Of a stretch of 64,000 nucleotides of DNA, positions 53,861-64,000 are shown piece by piece; within the stretch, counting starts at the first letter, position 1, and every line of letters starts with the position of its first letter. The notes under the pieces were generated by a model. That model saw only the letters and a list, made by a program, of their open reading frames with translations. It had not been told where the DNA came from and did no database searches. The DNA comes from Incurvaria masculella (Eukaryota > Arthropoda > Insecta > Lepidoptera > Incurvariidae). The position numbers and the translations under genes were made by a program. The DNA lies in the NCBI GenBank assembly GCA_946894095.1, contig OX335655.1:19344001-19408000 (forward strand), read 5' to 3'.

Positions 53861-54559
53861 AGGAAGGTATGAAGTTGGCTAATGGGAAAAATGGAAATCT
53901 CTTGTAATGAATGCAAAGGTATTAGGTATACTCCTGAAAGATATGTTACATATACTTTTATATGAAGCCTGAATGAGAATTATTATTTTTAAGTTCTTAT
54001 TATATATTTTATTGTTATTAAACACAGCTCACAAGTCTAGAGAAAAGAAGGATTTAGACAGGAGGAAAAAAAAAACGATTCCGTCTCAAGAGTATCAAGG
54101 CGGTTTCATTTCATTTCATTTCATTTTATTAGGTCTTTTTGGTATACAATCATACACTTAGACACGTCAAAAAAGGTACATAATAAAATCACGTTAAGAA
54201 TAGTATAAAATCGATAGAATTCAAAATTGTCAAATAAATTATCAAAATAAACAATTCAGGATCTACATTAAATTCATAATAAAAACAATACAAGTTAACT
54301 TAATTCATTGGAGTAAAATATCAAAATATATAAAATTCCGGTCAATACACAAATACAAATAACATTTAAAATTTCAGTAAAATTGTCAAAAAATATAACT
54401 CGAACAAAGCTTAAATAATTAAGTATAGTAACTATAACAATCGGCTGTAAAGTGGCTTTGTAATCCGAATAAGCTAAGATGTGTGTGCACGCTCGCGTGT
54501 GCATTGTAGCAAAAGTGTGCATGTTACATGTACTAGCGACATAAATACGAGTCGGTCGT
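53861..54559. other. AT-rich, nothing recognised
   Basis: 'tttcatttcatttcatttt' microsatellite at 54107-54130; otherwise nothing. Confidence 0.4.
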
Positions 54560-55238
54560 TTAGTGACATCACTACATAGTATAAAACAAAGTCGCTTTCT
54601 CTGTCCCTACATCCCTATATCCCTATGTATGCTTAAATCTTTAAAACTACGCAACGGATTTTGATGCGTTTTTTTTTTAAATAGAGTGATTAAAGAGAAT
54701 GGTTTATATGTATAGTAACATCCATTAAATAGTCGAGAAATACTGTTTTTTTTGACGTTTCCAATGTGACGTCGTAAAAAATTACATTTTTTCCGCTTAC
54801 ATGGCAAACGCAGGCTGAACCCTACGAGATTTTAAAAACAATGTACTAAGTATTGTACACATTGAAAAGGTCTACAGAAAATTCCGCGATGGTATATATC
54901 TATCTCTTATGGATATCCCACAATAAAAATGTTTTGTCATTTACTTTTTACGACAAATAATGGCTAATTTTCGAAGCGATATTAACCCATACAGCATTAA
55001 TCCTTATCCAAGTAAATACCTTAAGTACATTGTTGATTTAGTATAGATCTATATTGCCCGTTACAGCATATGATTTAAATGAATATTTTCGAAGATATTA
55101 CAGATTTAAAAATTGCGGGACGTAGCGTTTGCGGCGGTACCGGCCGGCCGGGGCGGCGGGAGCGTCCCTATAAATAGTTCAAAACAATATTTTTTTAAAT
55201 GATATTATGCCCGTGCAAAGCCGGGACGGGCTGCTAGT
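54560..55238 (+). mobile_element. Non-autonomous Helitron-like element
   Basis: Contains the arthropod repeat block around 'acgcaacggattttgatgcg' and ends with hairpin CCCGT-gcaaagccggg-ACGGG followed by CTGCTAGT, the Helitron 3' end signature (hairpin + CTRRT). No Rep/helicase coding. The 5' end is approximate. Confidence 0.6.
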
Positions 55239-55947
55239 AAAATATAAATAAATGTGTTTAAAATTTTTATTAGACATAGTTTTAAAACCACTGAGGTGAA
55301 TTTCTGAAACTTAAATTCTTGTATCCGTGATTAGTCGATTGATATTTATGTCAGATAGCTTTTTATGCAATTAATATTGGTTAAAATTACATCAAAAATT
55401 ATATCTGCTTACCCAATAGATAAAAATCGAGGTTTGCAGATTACCTAGAATTTAACAAGCCTGATTTTTGTAATATACACCTGTCGTGATGTTGGTAAAA
55501 GTGCTGATGCAGACGCTCGATATGCGTGGATTAAGTCCCATTATCAGTAATTCGTTTCTGGTAAGATTTCTTACACGAATTCGGCCATCCTGTAATGATC
55601 AAGTAACAAATTGTTTGCGGAGTGCAAGAATTTGTTTTACATTTTGCGACAACTGCATGGTAAGATTTAATAAAATGAAAGATCAACGTAGTTTAGAGTT
55701 TTTTGGTGAGATAAGTTCGATATATCGCGAATGTCCGTAGATACGAAACGCTCAGTTGTACTTACGGCATTATTTCAAAAGTTGCAAAAACGAAATCGTT
55801 GTTTCTTAATACCTATTGACAGGCAGGCAGACGTACAATGCGGTGATCCTACAAGGGTTCCTTTTTCCTTTTGCAGAACGGAGCCCTAAAAAGGAATCCA
55901 ACCTAATCTAAGTAAATAAAAAGTAAGTAAAATCTAAGTATATAATA
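55239..55947. other. Nothing recognised; small (CCGT)n-repeat scrap
   Basis: 'caagggttcc...gagccctaaaaagg' at 55852-55892 is a deleted remnant of the (CCGT)n repeat. An 84-codon frame at 55486-55740 has no recognised domain. Confidence 0.4.
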
Positions 55948-56316
55948 GCCTCAGTGGCCCAGTGGGTCAGCCTCAGTGGCCCAGTGGCGCGACACTTCGG
56001 CGATCGCTCTCCGAAGTTAAGCAACGCTGGGTACGGCTGGTCTTGGATGGGTGACCATTCGACCGTTGAGAGAGGCTGGCCGTGGTTCGGAATCCACGTT
56101 AAACTGTAGGTCACCTTCCTTACTTACTAGGTGGTAGGGTTAATCCCGCCCGGGTTGGTACCATCGCATTGGATGAACGATTCCATTCAGTTCAATGTAG
56201 CCGTGCAATATAAGGAAGGTCCTGGCATGGCACCTAGTTCCCATGTGGTGTGTTGGGCTAATACCATGACAGAAGGTGTGGTATTAGCCATCCATGTCCA
56301 GTCACATAAAAAAAAA
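55948..56316 (+). mobile_element. 5S-rRNA-derived SINE, full copy with A tail
   Basis: Head with 'ccgaagttaagcaacgctgg' and 'tcttggatgggtgacc', body with a small internal deletion near 56180, tail AAAAAAAAA at 56308-56316. The first ~23 bases are duplicated at the 5' end ('cctcagtggcccagtggg' then the true head). Confidence 0.87.
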
Positions 56317-56687
56317 TGTTTTTTCGTACTAAGCAGACACTTATAAGATTAACAAAAATGCCGAATTTCGATTGCTTGTTGTTTTGCTTTCCATACTTGT
56401 CCATGTTATACATTCTTGACTCCGCTCGCATAAAATCCAGATGAAAGAGTTGTTGTGCTATTTTAATTCACTCGTAGTGAATACTCGGCGCAAAATAAAC
56501 GAAGAGAATGTCGTAAACCGCGATGACTCAAAAGTGGCGCCGCTTCGCGGCCGCCCCGCCAGCCTTATTGCGATGTCAACTCGATAATTAAACTCGCCCT
56601 TGGCTGTCGCTGAGCCCGCGCCGTGCCACCGGGCCAGGCCACTCACCCAAGGATGGGGGCTCAGCCTCTCTTTTATTTAAGATGTCT
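56317..56687. other. GC-rich patch, no gene called
   Basis: 56520-56640 is GC-rich with an open minus-strand frame, and a donor-like GTGAGT lies on the minus strand near 56643; no recognisable protein. Confidence 0.35.
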
Positions 56688-56790
56688 AATGCTGAAATGC
56701 ATAGACCTTTCTCGTGCTTGCCTTAGCCAAAGTAAGCTTCTGGCATTAGTTCCACACATTTTATGTAAAAACTGACAGGGAAAAGGCGTG
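56688..56790. repeat. MITE family T, one arm
   Basis: 'aatgctgaaatgcatagacc', 'cgtgcttgccttagccaaag' as at 51060 and 60652. Confidence 0.65.
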
Positions 56791-58079
56791 TTATTTACCA
56801 TGGTAACCTCTCTGGTTAGAATCCCACGGTGCACCTCTTTCTTTCTAATCTGAGATTGAAATTTGCATTTGTAAGTTAATATATATTTTTTTTCGACATA
56901 TGTAGGAGGCAGTAATGACATTTACACATCAACCGCTGGTGTACCCATTGCAATTTCTTCTTTGAATTCCCCAGTTTTCTCAGGATAGTTCGCAACAAGG
57001 GTTCGCAAGACCTTACTTTTTAAAGCCCATAGAAAATAGGCCAGCAACTTCTTCACAGCCAGTTTTGGTCTTCAAAACGAGAGATGACACGACCTGACAC
57101 CCATTCTAAGGTCGAAACACCTGCGAGACAGGCTGCGCTTAATCATTGTTTATTCATCATTCATAGGCAGTGCACTGAACTTGGATTTGTTATAATTTCG
57201 CCACTATATAAGCAGTTTCCTAGACTCAGGATTCCTTATTACGGAATTCCAGGAATAGGCCTGCAGCATACTACAGATAGGGGAACCAGCCTGTCTGTCG
57301 CCCCGAACGTTTCCATACAATGGCTCGTGCCTGTTTCGTTAGTCAAAATAAATATGTTTCTGATATTTTCCATATTAAATAAATCAGCTGAGAGCTACGT
57401 CTGTAGGTTTATGTTTTTTTTGATAAATTAAGTTATATCTTGATTACGCCTCTAAACATTTGTATACTTATACAAAAAGGTGATCACCTCTATTACAACT
57501 TCATCAAGGCAAGATCTACAGGGCTATGGTCCTCATGTTATAACCAAACGGGAGCGCTATAAAATTTTAATATCAGTTAAGAGAAGCCGGTGTGCACGTG
57601 ATGCTTAGCTTGTGAAGTAATTCAACTCATCGCGAGTGGTCGGCGCAGTTTGACAATGGAATGGAAGCAAATGTTGTCATAACTATTAGACCAAATGCAA
57701 CGAATTTGGACACTTTCAATATTAAAATGGTTTGTGGTTAGGCCGCAGTCAACAACCAGCGCGCCGCCGACACCGTCCCCGTGACGGATCAGGTCATTGC
57801 TTAGGCGGCACATGCTTCACACCTCACCTGAATGACTGTCCCAGGGTTGCCGACCAGCGATAAGGACGAAATGTCAATATAATAAGGTTGATTCAAAGCC
57901 ATACGTCTCTGCTCAAAACTGACTTATTTTATAATAGTCGAGATCATTCATACATACATACTTGTCAGATGTTTTATAGACACGATAGATTTTGGCAAGG
58001 ACCTGAGAAGGTTTATCACCAAAAGATAATATTTTTTTAGAATGGAGACCGGATGTAGACCAAAAGTGAACAGCCACAC
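56791..58079. other. Nothing recognised; trace of repeat X
   Basis: 'cattgtttattcatcattca' at 57144-57165 belongs to repeat X. A GC-rich patch at 57750-57840 has no convincing exon. Confidence 0.4.
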
Positions 58080-58350
58080 CGTGGAGCGAGAATGTACAGC
58101 AAGAATGTACAGAAATAATGTGGAACAAGAATGTATAGGAAGGATATAAAGCAATAAAGTACAGCAAGAATGTAGAGCAAAAATGAAGAGCAAGAATGAA
58201 GAGCAATGCTGCTTTACTAATTAACATTTATACCATCGCTATTTCTCCAGAAATACCGGAGTAATCGCGATAGAACAAATGTTTATTAATAAGGTAAATA
58301 TTCTGCATCAAGAATGTGGAGCAAGAATGTAGAGCAGGAATGTAGAGTAA
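58080..58350 (-). repeat. Minisatellite, 'agcaagaatgtag' unit
   Basis: A 13-15-bp unit repeated imperfectly at 58085-58210 and again at 58300-58350, separated by unique sequence. It produces repeated L-Y-I-P-A-L / S-C-S-T-F-L patterns in minus-strand frames, which are not a real protein. Confidence 0.7.
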
Positions 58351-58974
58351 TGCCGGACGGAAACAGGGGTAAGGCCACATATTGTTGGTCACTAGTTCTA
58401 ACCCTGCCCACAAACGCAGCAGTGTTCGCGGGCCATTGATTAATTTGCGGCTTGGTAAGCGGTGGCGTGTTTTTGCAAACTCCATTCCTGCACGGCGCTC
58501 CATTAGCGGGTGCCGGTATGTATTGTGTTGTCCTCAACAAGCCAACATTCCAACATTCGGTTTAAAACTCTACTCTGTGACACTGATGAGGCACTCTTAA
58601 ACTCGGCTCCGCGCTTATTTGTTCATATCTAGGAGAATGTTTCTCTCGCGCATAATAATGTCGAAGGTATTGTGAGCAAAACAGTATAGTAAATAATTTG
58701 TAGGAAGCATTTCTATTCAATCAATTGCATACTAATCAACTGATACAACTGTACAGTAAGGGACACTACGACGGGAAGATTCTTGTTTGTACAGAAAATT
58801 AATGGGTTTATAACAAAACACGGAGAAAGATAACATTCCTGTAATTTTTGGTGGGGTACGTTTAGATTAGGTTAGCCAACATATCTGCCATTACCTTTTT
58901 TTTCTGTAATACTCACGCGTGGGGCTTTTCCATTTTTTTTATTATTTTAAATAAGCTTCCAATAAGCTGTTTTC
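58351..58974. other. Nothing recognised
   Basis: No gene or repeat family identified. Confidence 0.4.
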
Positions 58975-59085
58975 CTTTAGTTCAATGCAGCGGGAACGTC
59001 CTGGCAAAGCACCTAATTCCTTCGGGAATACGGTGCGTTGGGCAAATAACATGATGGTAGGTGTGGTATTAGCTGTTCATGTCCA
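58975..59085 (+). repeat. 5S-SINE body fragment
   Basis: 'agttcaatgcagcgggaacg', 'ggtgtggtattagctgttca' as in the SINE bodies. Confidence 0.6.
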
Positions 59086-59504
59086 CAAACATACGAAGCA
59101 TGTTCGTGTACGTCAGGGCAAGTTCGGCTGGGCAGTTCGTTGCACGTCGATGAACCCATCACGTAAAAACGACCGATAATTCGTGTTCATTAAACAAATC
59201 TACATATTGACTCACTCGTAATGAGTGGTGATCATACGTCGCACGCTTGTGCACACACCGCATGCGTGGGAGTTCGGATGTTAGAGCGCGCACCGGCCGT
59301 ACAGATGTGTGGAATTAACGGGGTATCGAACGTGTCCGGCCTATACAATGTTTCTTATAAACTGAACTTGGCATATTATCACACATAAGGCTTGAGTGAT
59401 AAGAAAGAAGACAGATTTATGATTATACCTTAACAATAATATTAACGTTTCAACGTGCATTCCAGCCCAAAAATCGACGACTTAAAGCCGAGTGCACGAA
59501 AGGA

Positions 59505-59630
59505 ATATTCATCTAAATCAACGTTTACTTATTATTAAACAAGTCACTTCTTATGGACAGTATGGAATGGAAGGGAGCTTAGTCAACTCCATGAAGTGAC
59601 GTGATTTAACATGAGGATAATTATGTGATC
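59505..59630. repeat. Hairpin MITE family M, diverged copy
   Basis: 'atggacagtatggaa' and 'ccatgaagtgacgtg' blocks of family M with worn tips. Confidence 0.5.
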
Positions 59631-60649
59631 GAGTTCCACACAATGGCTCGTGCCTAATTCCTCACTCAAATAAAGAAATGTTTCTTATATTTTGCACATT
59701 AAATCAATCAACTGAGAGCTAAGTCTGTACGTGCATAAGCCTCTAAAGATTTAAATGAAAACGTATAAGATCTTTTTTTTTTTTTAAATCTTGAAAAAAA
59801 TTAGTGGCGGCAGAGCGTATCCGCGACTTAGTGGAAAAGCAAGCTCACTCGCTCGCTCAATGAAATCTGACTTCATCATTTTTTAACATGCAAAAAATAT
59901 CATTTAGTAAAATGTTTTTTTTTTTTACTATATTGGCAGAACGTTAGATTAAATTATTCAGGGTTGTTTTATGTTCTCATTCCATAAGGTTCAGGAACGT
60001 AACGCAAACTAACCATACGCATTGGCTAGCATAATAATCTTAAATAGCGTCCTGTGAAGTTCTTTCGTGTTCGTACGTGTCGTTGGAATATCAGTAGTGA
60101 GCGAACTGACTCGCCGGCGCTACCGATATTATATATTCTAGCGGGTCCGGTGCCGCCCCGACCCATTACAAGCAAGCTTTGATTCACAACTCCCTCGCTG
60201 GTCGGCAGGGTCAACATATCCCTCTCGAACGCCGTTTGACCTCCAAGCTCGCTACTGACCACACCGAGTACTAATACCTGAGCGCACGTTGTATAATATA
60301 AGTAATGTGATGTGCATGCGCAACGTGCCGGTGCAACGACCTCGCCTTACTGCATTGTTGACCTGAAGGTGGCGCGCCCGTACGATAGGTCACCCATCCA
60401 TGCATCGACCGGATTATTTATCACCACAGGTCGTGTCTAAGCGAGCTCACCCAATAAATCTGTCAAAGCTCTCAGATACCATACAAAATAAAACAGAATA
60501 GATTTAAAAAACAAAGTAAATATCACAATAACATAACGTATAATATTTCAATTCAAACTTTGTGCTGGCCTATGACATTCAAATTAGTTTGAAGACAAAC
60601 TTTTCCTTCAAACCTTATTCTAACTGCATCGTGGAGTACATCTTGCATC
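59631..60649. other. Nothing recognised; small dispersed block
   Basis: 60040-60120 shares 'cgtacgtgtcgttgg'-like and 'actcgccggcgct' blocks with 26715-26805. No gene. Confidence 0.4.
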
Positions 60650-60812
60650 TAATGCTGAGATTCATAGACGTTACTCGTGCTTGGCTTAGCCAAAGCATGG
60701 CTTGTGGCTGTCCAATTTAACATTCGGTCCATACATTTCATGTGAAAACTAACAATTTAAAGACATACTCTGGCTCCGCCAAGTAATAGTAATGTCTATA
60801 AATCTCAGAATA
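60650..60812. repeat. MITE family T, second complete copy
   Basis: 'taatgctgagattcatagac' to 'aatgtctataaatctcag', inverted tips. Confidence 0.7.
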
Positions 60813-61514
60813 AGAACTTGTAAATAAAAGTTGACAGGAACATGACAGTTTTGACGTTTCTAAGGTGACTGACTCATGCGACACCTACAATAACCTTTGT
60901 GTTTTCTTCCCCATTCAATGCTACGAAGTAACCGTTATCGCATTAATTTTAGGTTATTCAACAACGAATTTTGATATGTATGTATTATCGCACGTATATA
61001 TGTATAATCGACCGTGAACCAAGGAAACGTTATTTTCAAAAAAGCCCTGTAAAATTAACTTTGCAAAACATACTATTCGTGGGTATTTCGTCTTTTTCTC
61101 TCTTGTCCAATACGTTTGATTGTTCAATCTTTGCAGTCAATGTCCGCAACGCATGTAAAGCGTTAAATCAATGTACACATGTAGGTATAATCTTAAACAC
61201 CTGGCATATGCCTGTACGGCATGGATTACGGCAGAAGGGACTGCAGGAGAATTTCAAATTATGGGTATAAATCAGGGGCGAAATTCGGTATCGTACGTAT
61301 CCCCGGCGCGACACGGCACTACGGGCGCAGTGCTCGCAGAAACACATAAAGGTGGCAGCGGACCCGCCGACATCGCTCCGCGACCCCCGTCCGCGTCCGT
61401 GCCAACTCTAGCTGTGCAAACAGCCGTTACCGCCGATACATTCCCACTCAGCCACCTAGACATCCAGCCATCCAGTCACCCAGCCACCGCACTCCGCCAA
61501 GTCTTACACATAAG
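60813..61514. other. GC-rich patch without recognised gene
   Basis: 61290-61500 is GC-rich and open in frames on both strands (131 codons on plus, 63 on minus). Splice edges and homology are not recognisable, so no gene is called. Confidence 0.35.
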
Positions 61515-61652
61515 GACAAAAAAACTAAATCAATGTCAACGTATGATTAAACACGTCACTTTGTAAGAACAGTATGGAAGGAACTCCACTAATAGTGACG
61601 TGTTTTAACATTGATTAACTCAGCCGTCTCTTCTTGCAATCGGGGCTTAATC
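61515..61652. repeat. Hairpin MITE family M, near-complete copy
   Basis: Centre at about 61580: 'cacgtcactttgtaagaaca' mirrors 'actaatagtgacgtgt'; ends 'gcaatcggggcttaa'. Defines the family seen elsewhere in the window. Confidence 0.75.
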
Positions 61653-63702
61653 TGTGGTGGTCACGCCCCACTTCGCGTGGGTGTAGACGGTATACGTGGC
61701 ATATTCCGTCACCCCGACTAATTTGACATTAGGGAAAAGTCTTGAGCGAAAGTAGAAAATGCTCCGAGAAAATCAGACAGTTTTATGTCATACATTAACG
61801 CAAGCTAATATTTTTTAAGTTAATTACGACATGAAACATTCGATCAGAAGATTAATCTGAAGCAAGCAACCACCTACAACCTAAGGACTCGCGTCCGATG
61901 CTCTTGAACTTCCCAGATTTCCGCCTTCGGTGATTACATGAACAGAACTTTATAAGCCGTGAGTTAGATTATATCGATGGCCGTGAGACTCAGCCCACCC
62001 GCTTCTGCTTTTAACATCTCCTCACTTCGGCGCAGGCATTCAAGTGGGCACTAACTCTCGGCGTAATCACCTGGCTCTTTATTAGCATCATTCAGGGTAC
62101 CATTCACCACTCACTCTACGTCTGATACATATAGAACAGGTTCGAACTTGTATGGATACATAAAATCAATGATGGATGACTCAAGGTGAAGACTACTTTT
62201 CAACTCATCCAACCTTGCATTATTTGACTTCATTCTTTTAGTTATTTACACGTCTCTATTCTGTCAACTGGTTGTTTTAATTGATAGAGTTATTCTCACC
62301 ATGGTTTGTATCGGAACATTTCGCGCGGGTTGCCCAGATAATTCTTTAACTAATATTAATCTGCGTAGGTATCATCAAAATGATAAGCGAACCAACATTA
62401 AAATCTTCCCTAAATCCTTTTGACATGACAACTCCATAAGCTTTGACGGCCTATCCTTAGAAAGGACATCATGAATCAAAGAAAACAATTTAAAAGCATG
62501 GTGTCTTTGTGTGTAGTGGAAAACTTCACAAACTGGACTTATTTGGATAAACCATTGTCAATTCTTATTAGTCATCTGCCACTTCATCCTAATTTTACCA
62601 ATCAACTTACTGAGTATCTAATGTAGGCTAGGAGGTAAGATGCCTTATTAGTAGACATCAAAAAAACAACCAGAATCAACAACCGCTCACCTCCCGCGAC
62701 ATTCCTAATAACATATTGACGGTAGCTTCTGTAACGGTGAAGGTGATGGACCATGCCAATGTGAATGTACTAAATACATAGTCAATCCAACGAACAGGTT
62801 AGTTGACTGGGGTTATGTCAATATTGGACTATGCCAGACCAGCTTCTGCACATTATCCATACCTGCTAGCGTTTCGCACATTATTTCTTACGTTCTTGCC
62901 CAGTGGTATCAAAAATGACCACAATTTAGATTAATATGTCAGCGTTTACAATCCACCTATATAACGTAATTTGTAAGAAGTAAGTAGTAAACTATTTATA
63001 AACCATTCTAAACTAGTTTATAAGTATCAAATAAAAAAAATTAGCGAATATTTTTTTCCACCAGAAGTCATCGAACTGGCAGGAAAAAAATACGAATCCA
63101 ATTATGTAATTCCTACATCTAGTGGAGGAAATAAAGAACAAAAAACAGAATTCGTAGCTGATTCCAATTCAATAGTATTGTCATTACCTACTTTATTCAT
63201 ATAATAAACGTGCAATTCTTTTCTATTTGTTTTTTTAATGGATCTTTATGTCTGGTACAATGTAAGATATGGATAGGAGCATATCTCTAATCATTCTCGT
63301 AAGGACGTGCAAGTTTGCCGACAGAGGAGTTCCGTGAATTATGGGACCAGTGACAAGGCAAACGGTCCGCTGCTTTATACCTAGGTTAAGTCAGATTCAT
63401 TAAGATCATTGCCTGTATGGATCATTAGGGACACGATAAAGATGGCGCTACATTATTGCTCAAGCTTGTAGAACTAAGTAAATATTCACAAAGTGGCTGG
63501 TAATGCTGATTTTTTTTTTCTCGATCTTGATATGTACCGGGATGTCGCAGGGTAATTTGGAGAAATTAGGGTAAGGAATATAACTACATTGCAAAGATCC
63601 TAGTCTTTTTTTTCTGAAATTAACATTCCAAAAAAAGAACAGATGTTCTTAAGTTTATGTCACCGTTGATGTAAATAGTATTTGTCTAACCAATGATTTT
63701 CC
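61653..63702. other. Repeat-poor AT-rich sequence, nothing recognised
   Basis: No coding exon, RNA gene or known repeat identified in about 2 kb; several short poly-A/T runs. Confidence 0.45.
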
Positions 63703-63740
63703 AGCCCAGCACGGCATCGCGCACCAGAAAACCGTAAGGG
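63703..63740 (+). repeat. PLE-1 pLTR tip fragment
   Basis: 'gcccagcacggcatcgcgca' and 'ccgtaagg' match the last ~35 bp of the PLE-1 pLTR (16787-16820). Homology begins at or next to the predicted hammerhead cleavage site. Confidence 0.6.
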
Positions 63741-64000
63741 TGAAAAATACTTTAACCGAACAGATATTCAAGATATCTAAACATAAATCTTTTTTCAAAT
63801 TCATTTAGAATGTTAAGGATGTTACCATATTTTTGTATCCCAGTAACTTCTGAAATTTCTTTAGAACAACTAGCACAGTCACGAACAGTTCAAGTACCTA
63901 ATTTATATTTTATTATTTAGGTTCAAATCAATGAATGATATTTTACTTAAACTACATCCTTCTGTCGTACATTGTGGAATGGATATCTGACGCGTGTGTT
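63741..64000. other. Nothing recognised
   Basis: AT-rich end of window. Confidence 0.4.

Noticed and set aside
57750..57840. Possible exon with donor site on the minus strand
   Set aside because: GC-rich with a GTGAGG site, but no recognisable peptide, no paired acceptor and no start.
58080..58350. Repeated leucine/serine-rich protein on the minus strand
   Set aside because: The pattern comes from a 13-15-bp DNA minisatellite in several frames, not from codon-level constraint.

Overview
The window looks like a piece of a lepidopteran (moth or butterfly) nuclear genome. The evidence is an AT-rich background crowded with repeat families typical of that order: the (CCGT)n-bearing 'GGTTCCGTACC' interspersed repeat, RTE, CR1/Jockey-type and Penelope-like retroelements, an insect errantivirus-like LTR element, Helitron tips and hairpin MITEs. 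Genuine host coding sequence is scarce and sits on the minus strand. I recognise the first two coding exons of AGPS (alkyldihydroxyacetone-phosphate synthase, peroxisomal ether-lipid synthesis): exon 1 at 48203-48258 and exon 2 at 28080-28166, separated by a ~20 kb intron. There is also one GC-rich exon of an unidentified secreted protein (52385-52991). Later AGPS exons were not found and must lie below 28080 or outside the window.

Layout. 1-3.7 kb holds dispersed repeats and a minisatellite. From 3.75 to 22.4 kb there is a five-deep insertion nest. A CR1-like LINE (LINE-1, minus strand) is split by an errantivirus-like LTR element (5762-20972; 4-bp TSD; LTRs identical apart from one 26-bp indel). 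That element carries minus-strand LINE sequence (LINE-2 and LINE-2b). LINE-2 ORF1 is split by a 7.76-kb giant foldback element, 'element A' (11596-19351, 3-bp TSD). One arm of A is split by a 663-bp Penelope-like insertion with inverted pLTRs (16172-16834, 10-bp TSD), each pLTR with a hammerhead-ribozyme-like motif. From 22.4 to 28 kb come a TTAA-flanked non-autonomous element and an 804-bp tandem duplication. AGPS exon 2 follows, then intron 1, which contains a second large terminal-inverted-repeat element, 'element B' (~31855-40695). B is filled with fragments of a Jockey-like LINE, a Penelope-like element, inverted RTE copies and a 5S-rRNA-derived SINE. 41-48 kb is a litter of SINE and (CCGT)n-repeat copies. 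After AGPS exon 1 come LINE fragments, the secreted-protein exon, a Helitron-like element and repeat-poor AT-rich sequence to the end.

Main discovery candidate: elements A and B differ in sequence but share an unusual plan. In each, both terminal inverted repeats contain three tandem modules with a strict period (141 bp in A, 140 bp in B). Each module carries AGGTTG[C/G]C, then exactly 10 bases, then CTGG (first base T in one B module), about 68-69 bp after another conserved motif. Both elements also enclose RTE retroelement copies in inverted orientation, and neither shows a recognisable transposase. This suggests one family of giant foldback transposons moved by a transposase that binds these iterated sites.

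All boundaries and comparisons were made by eye; no searches or alignments were run.
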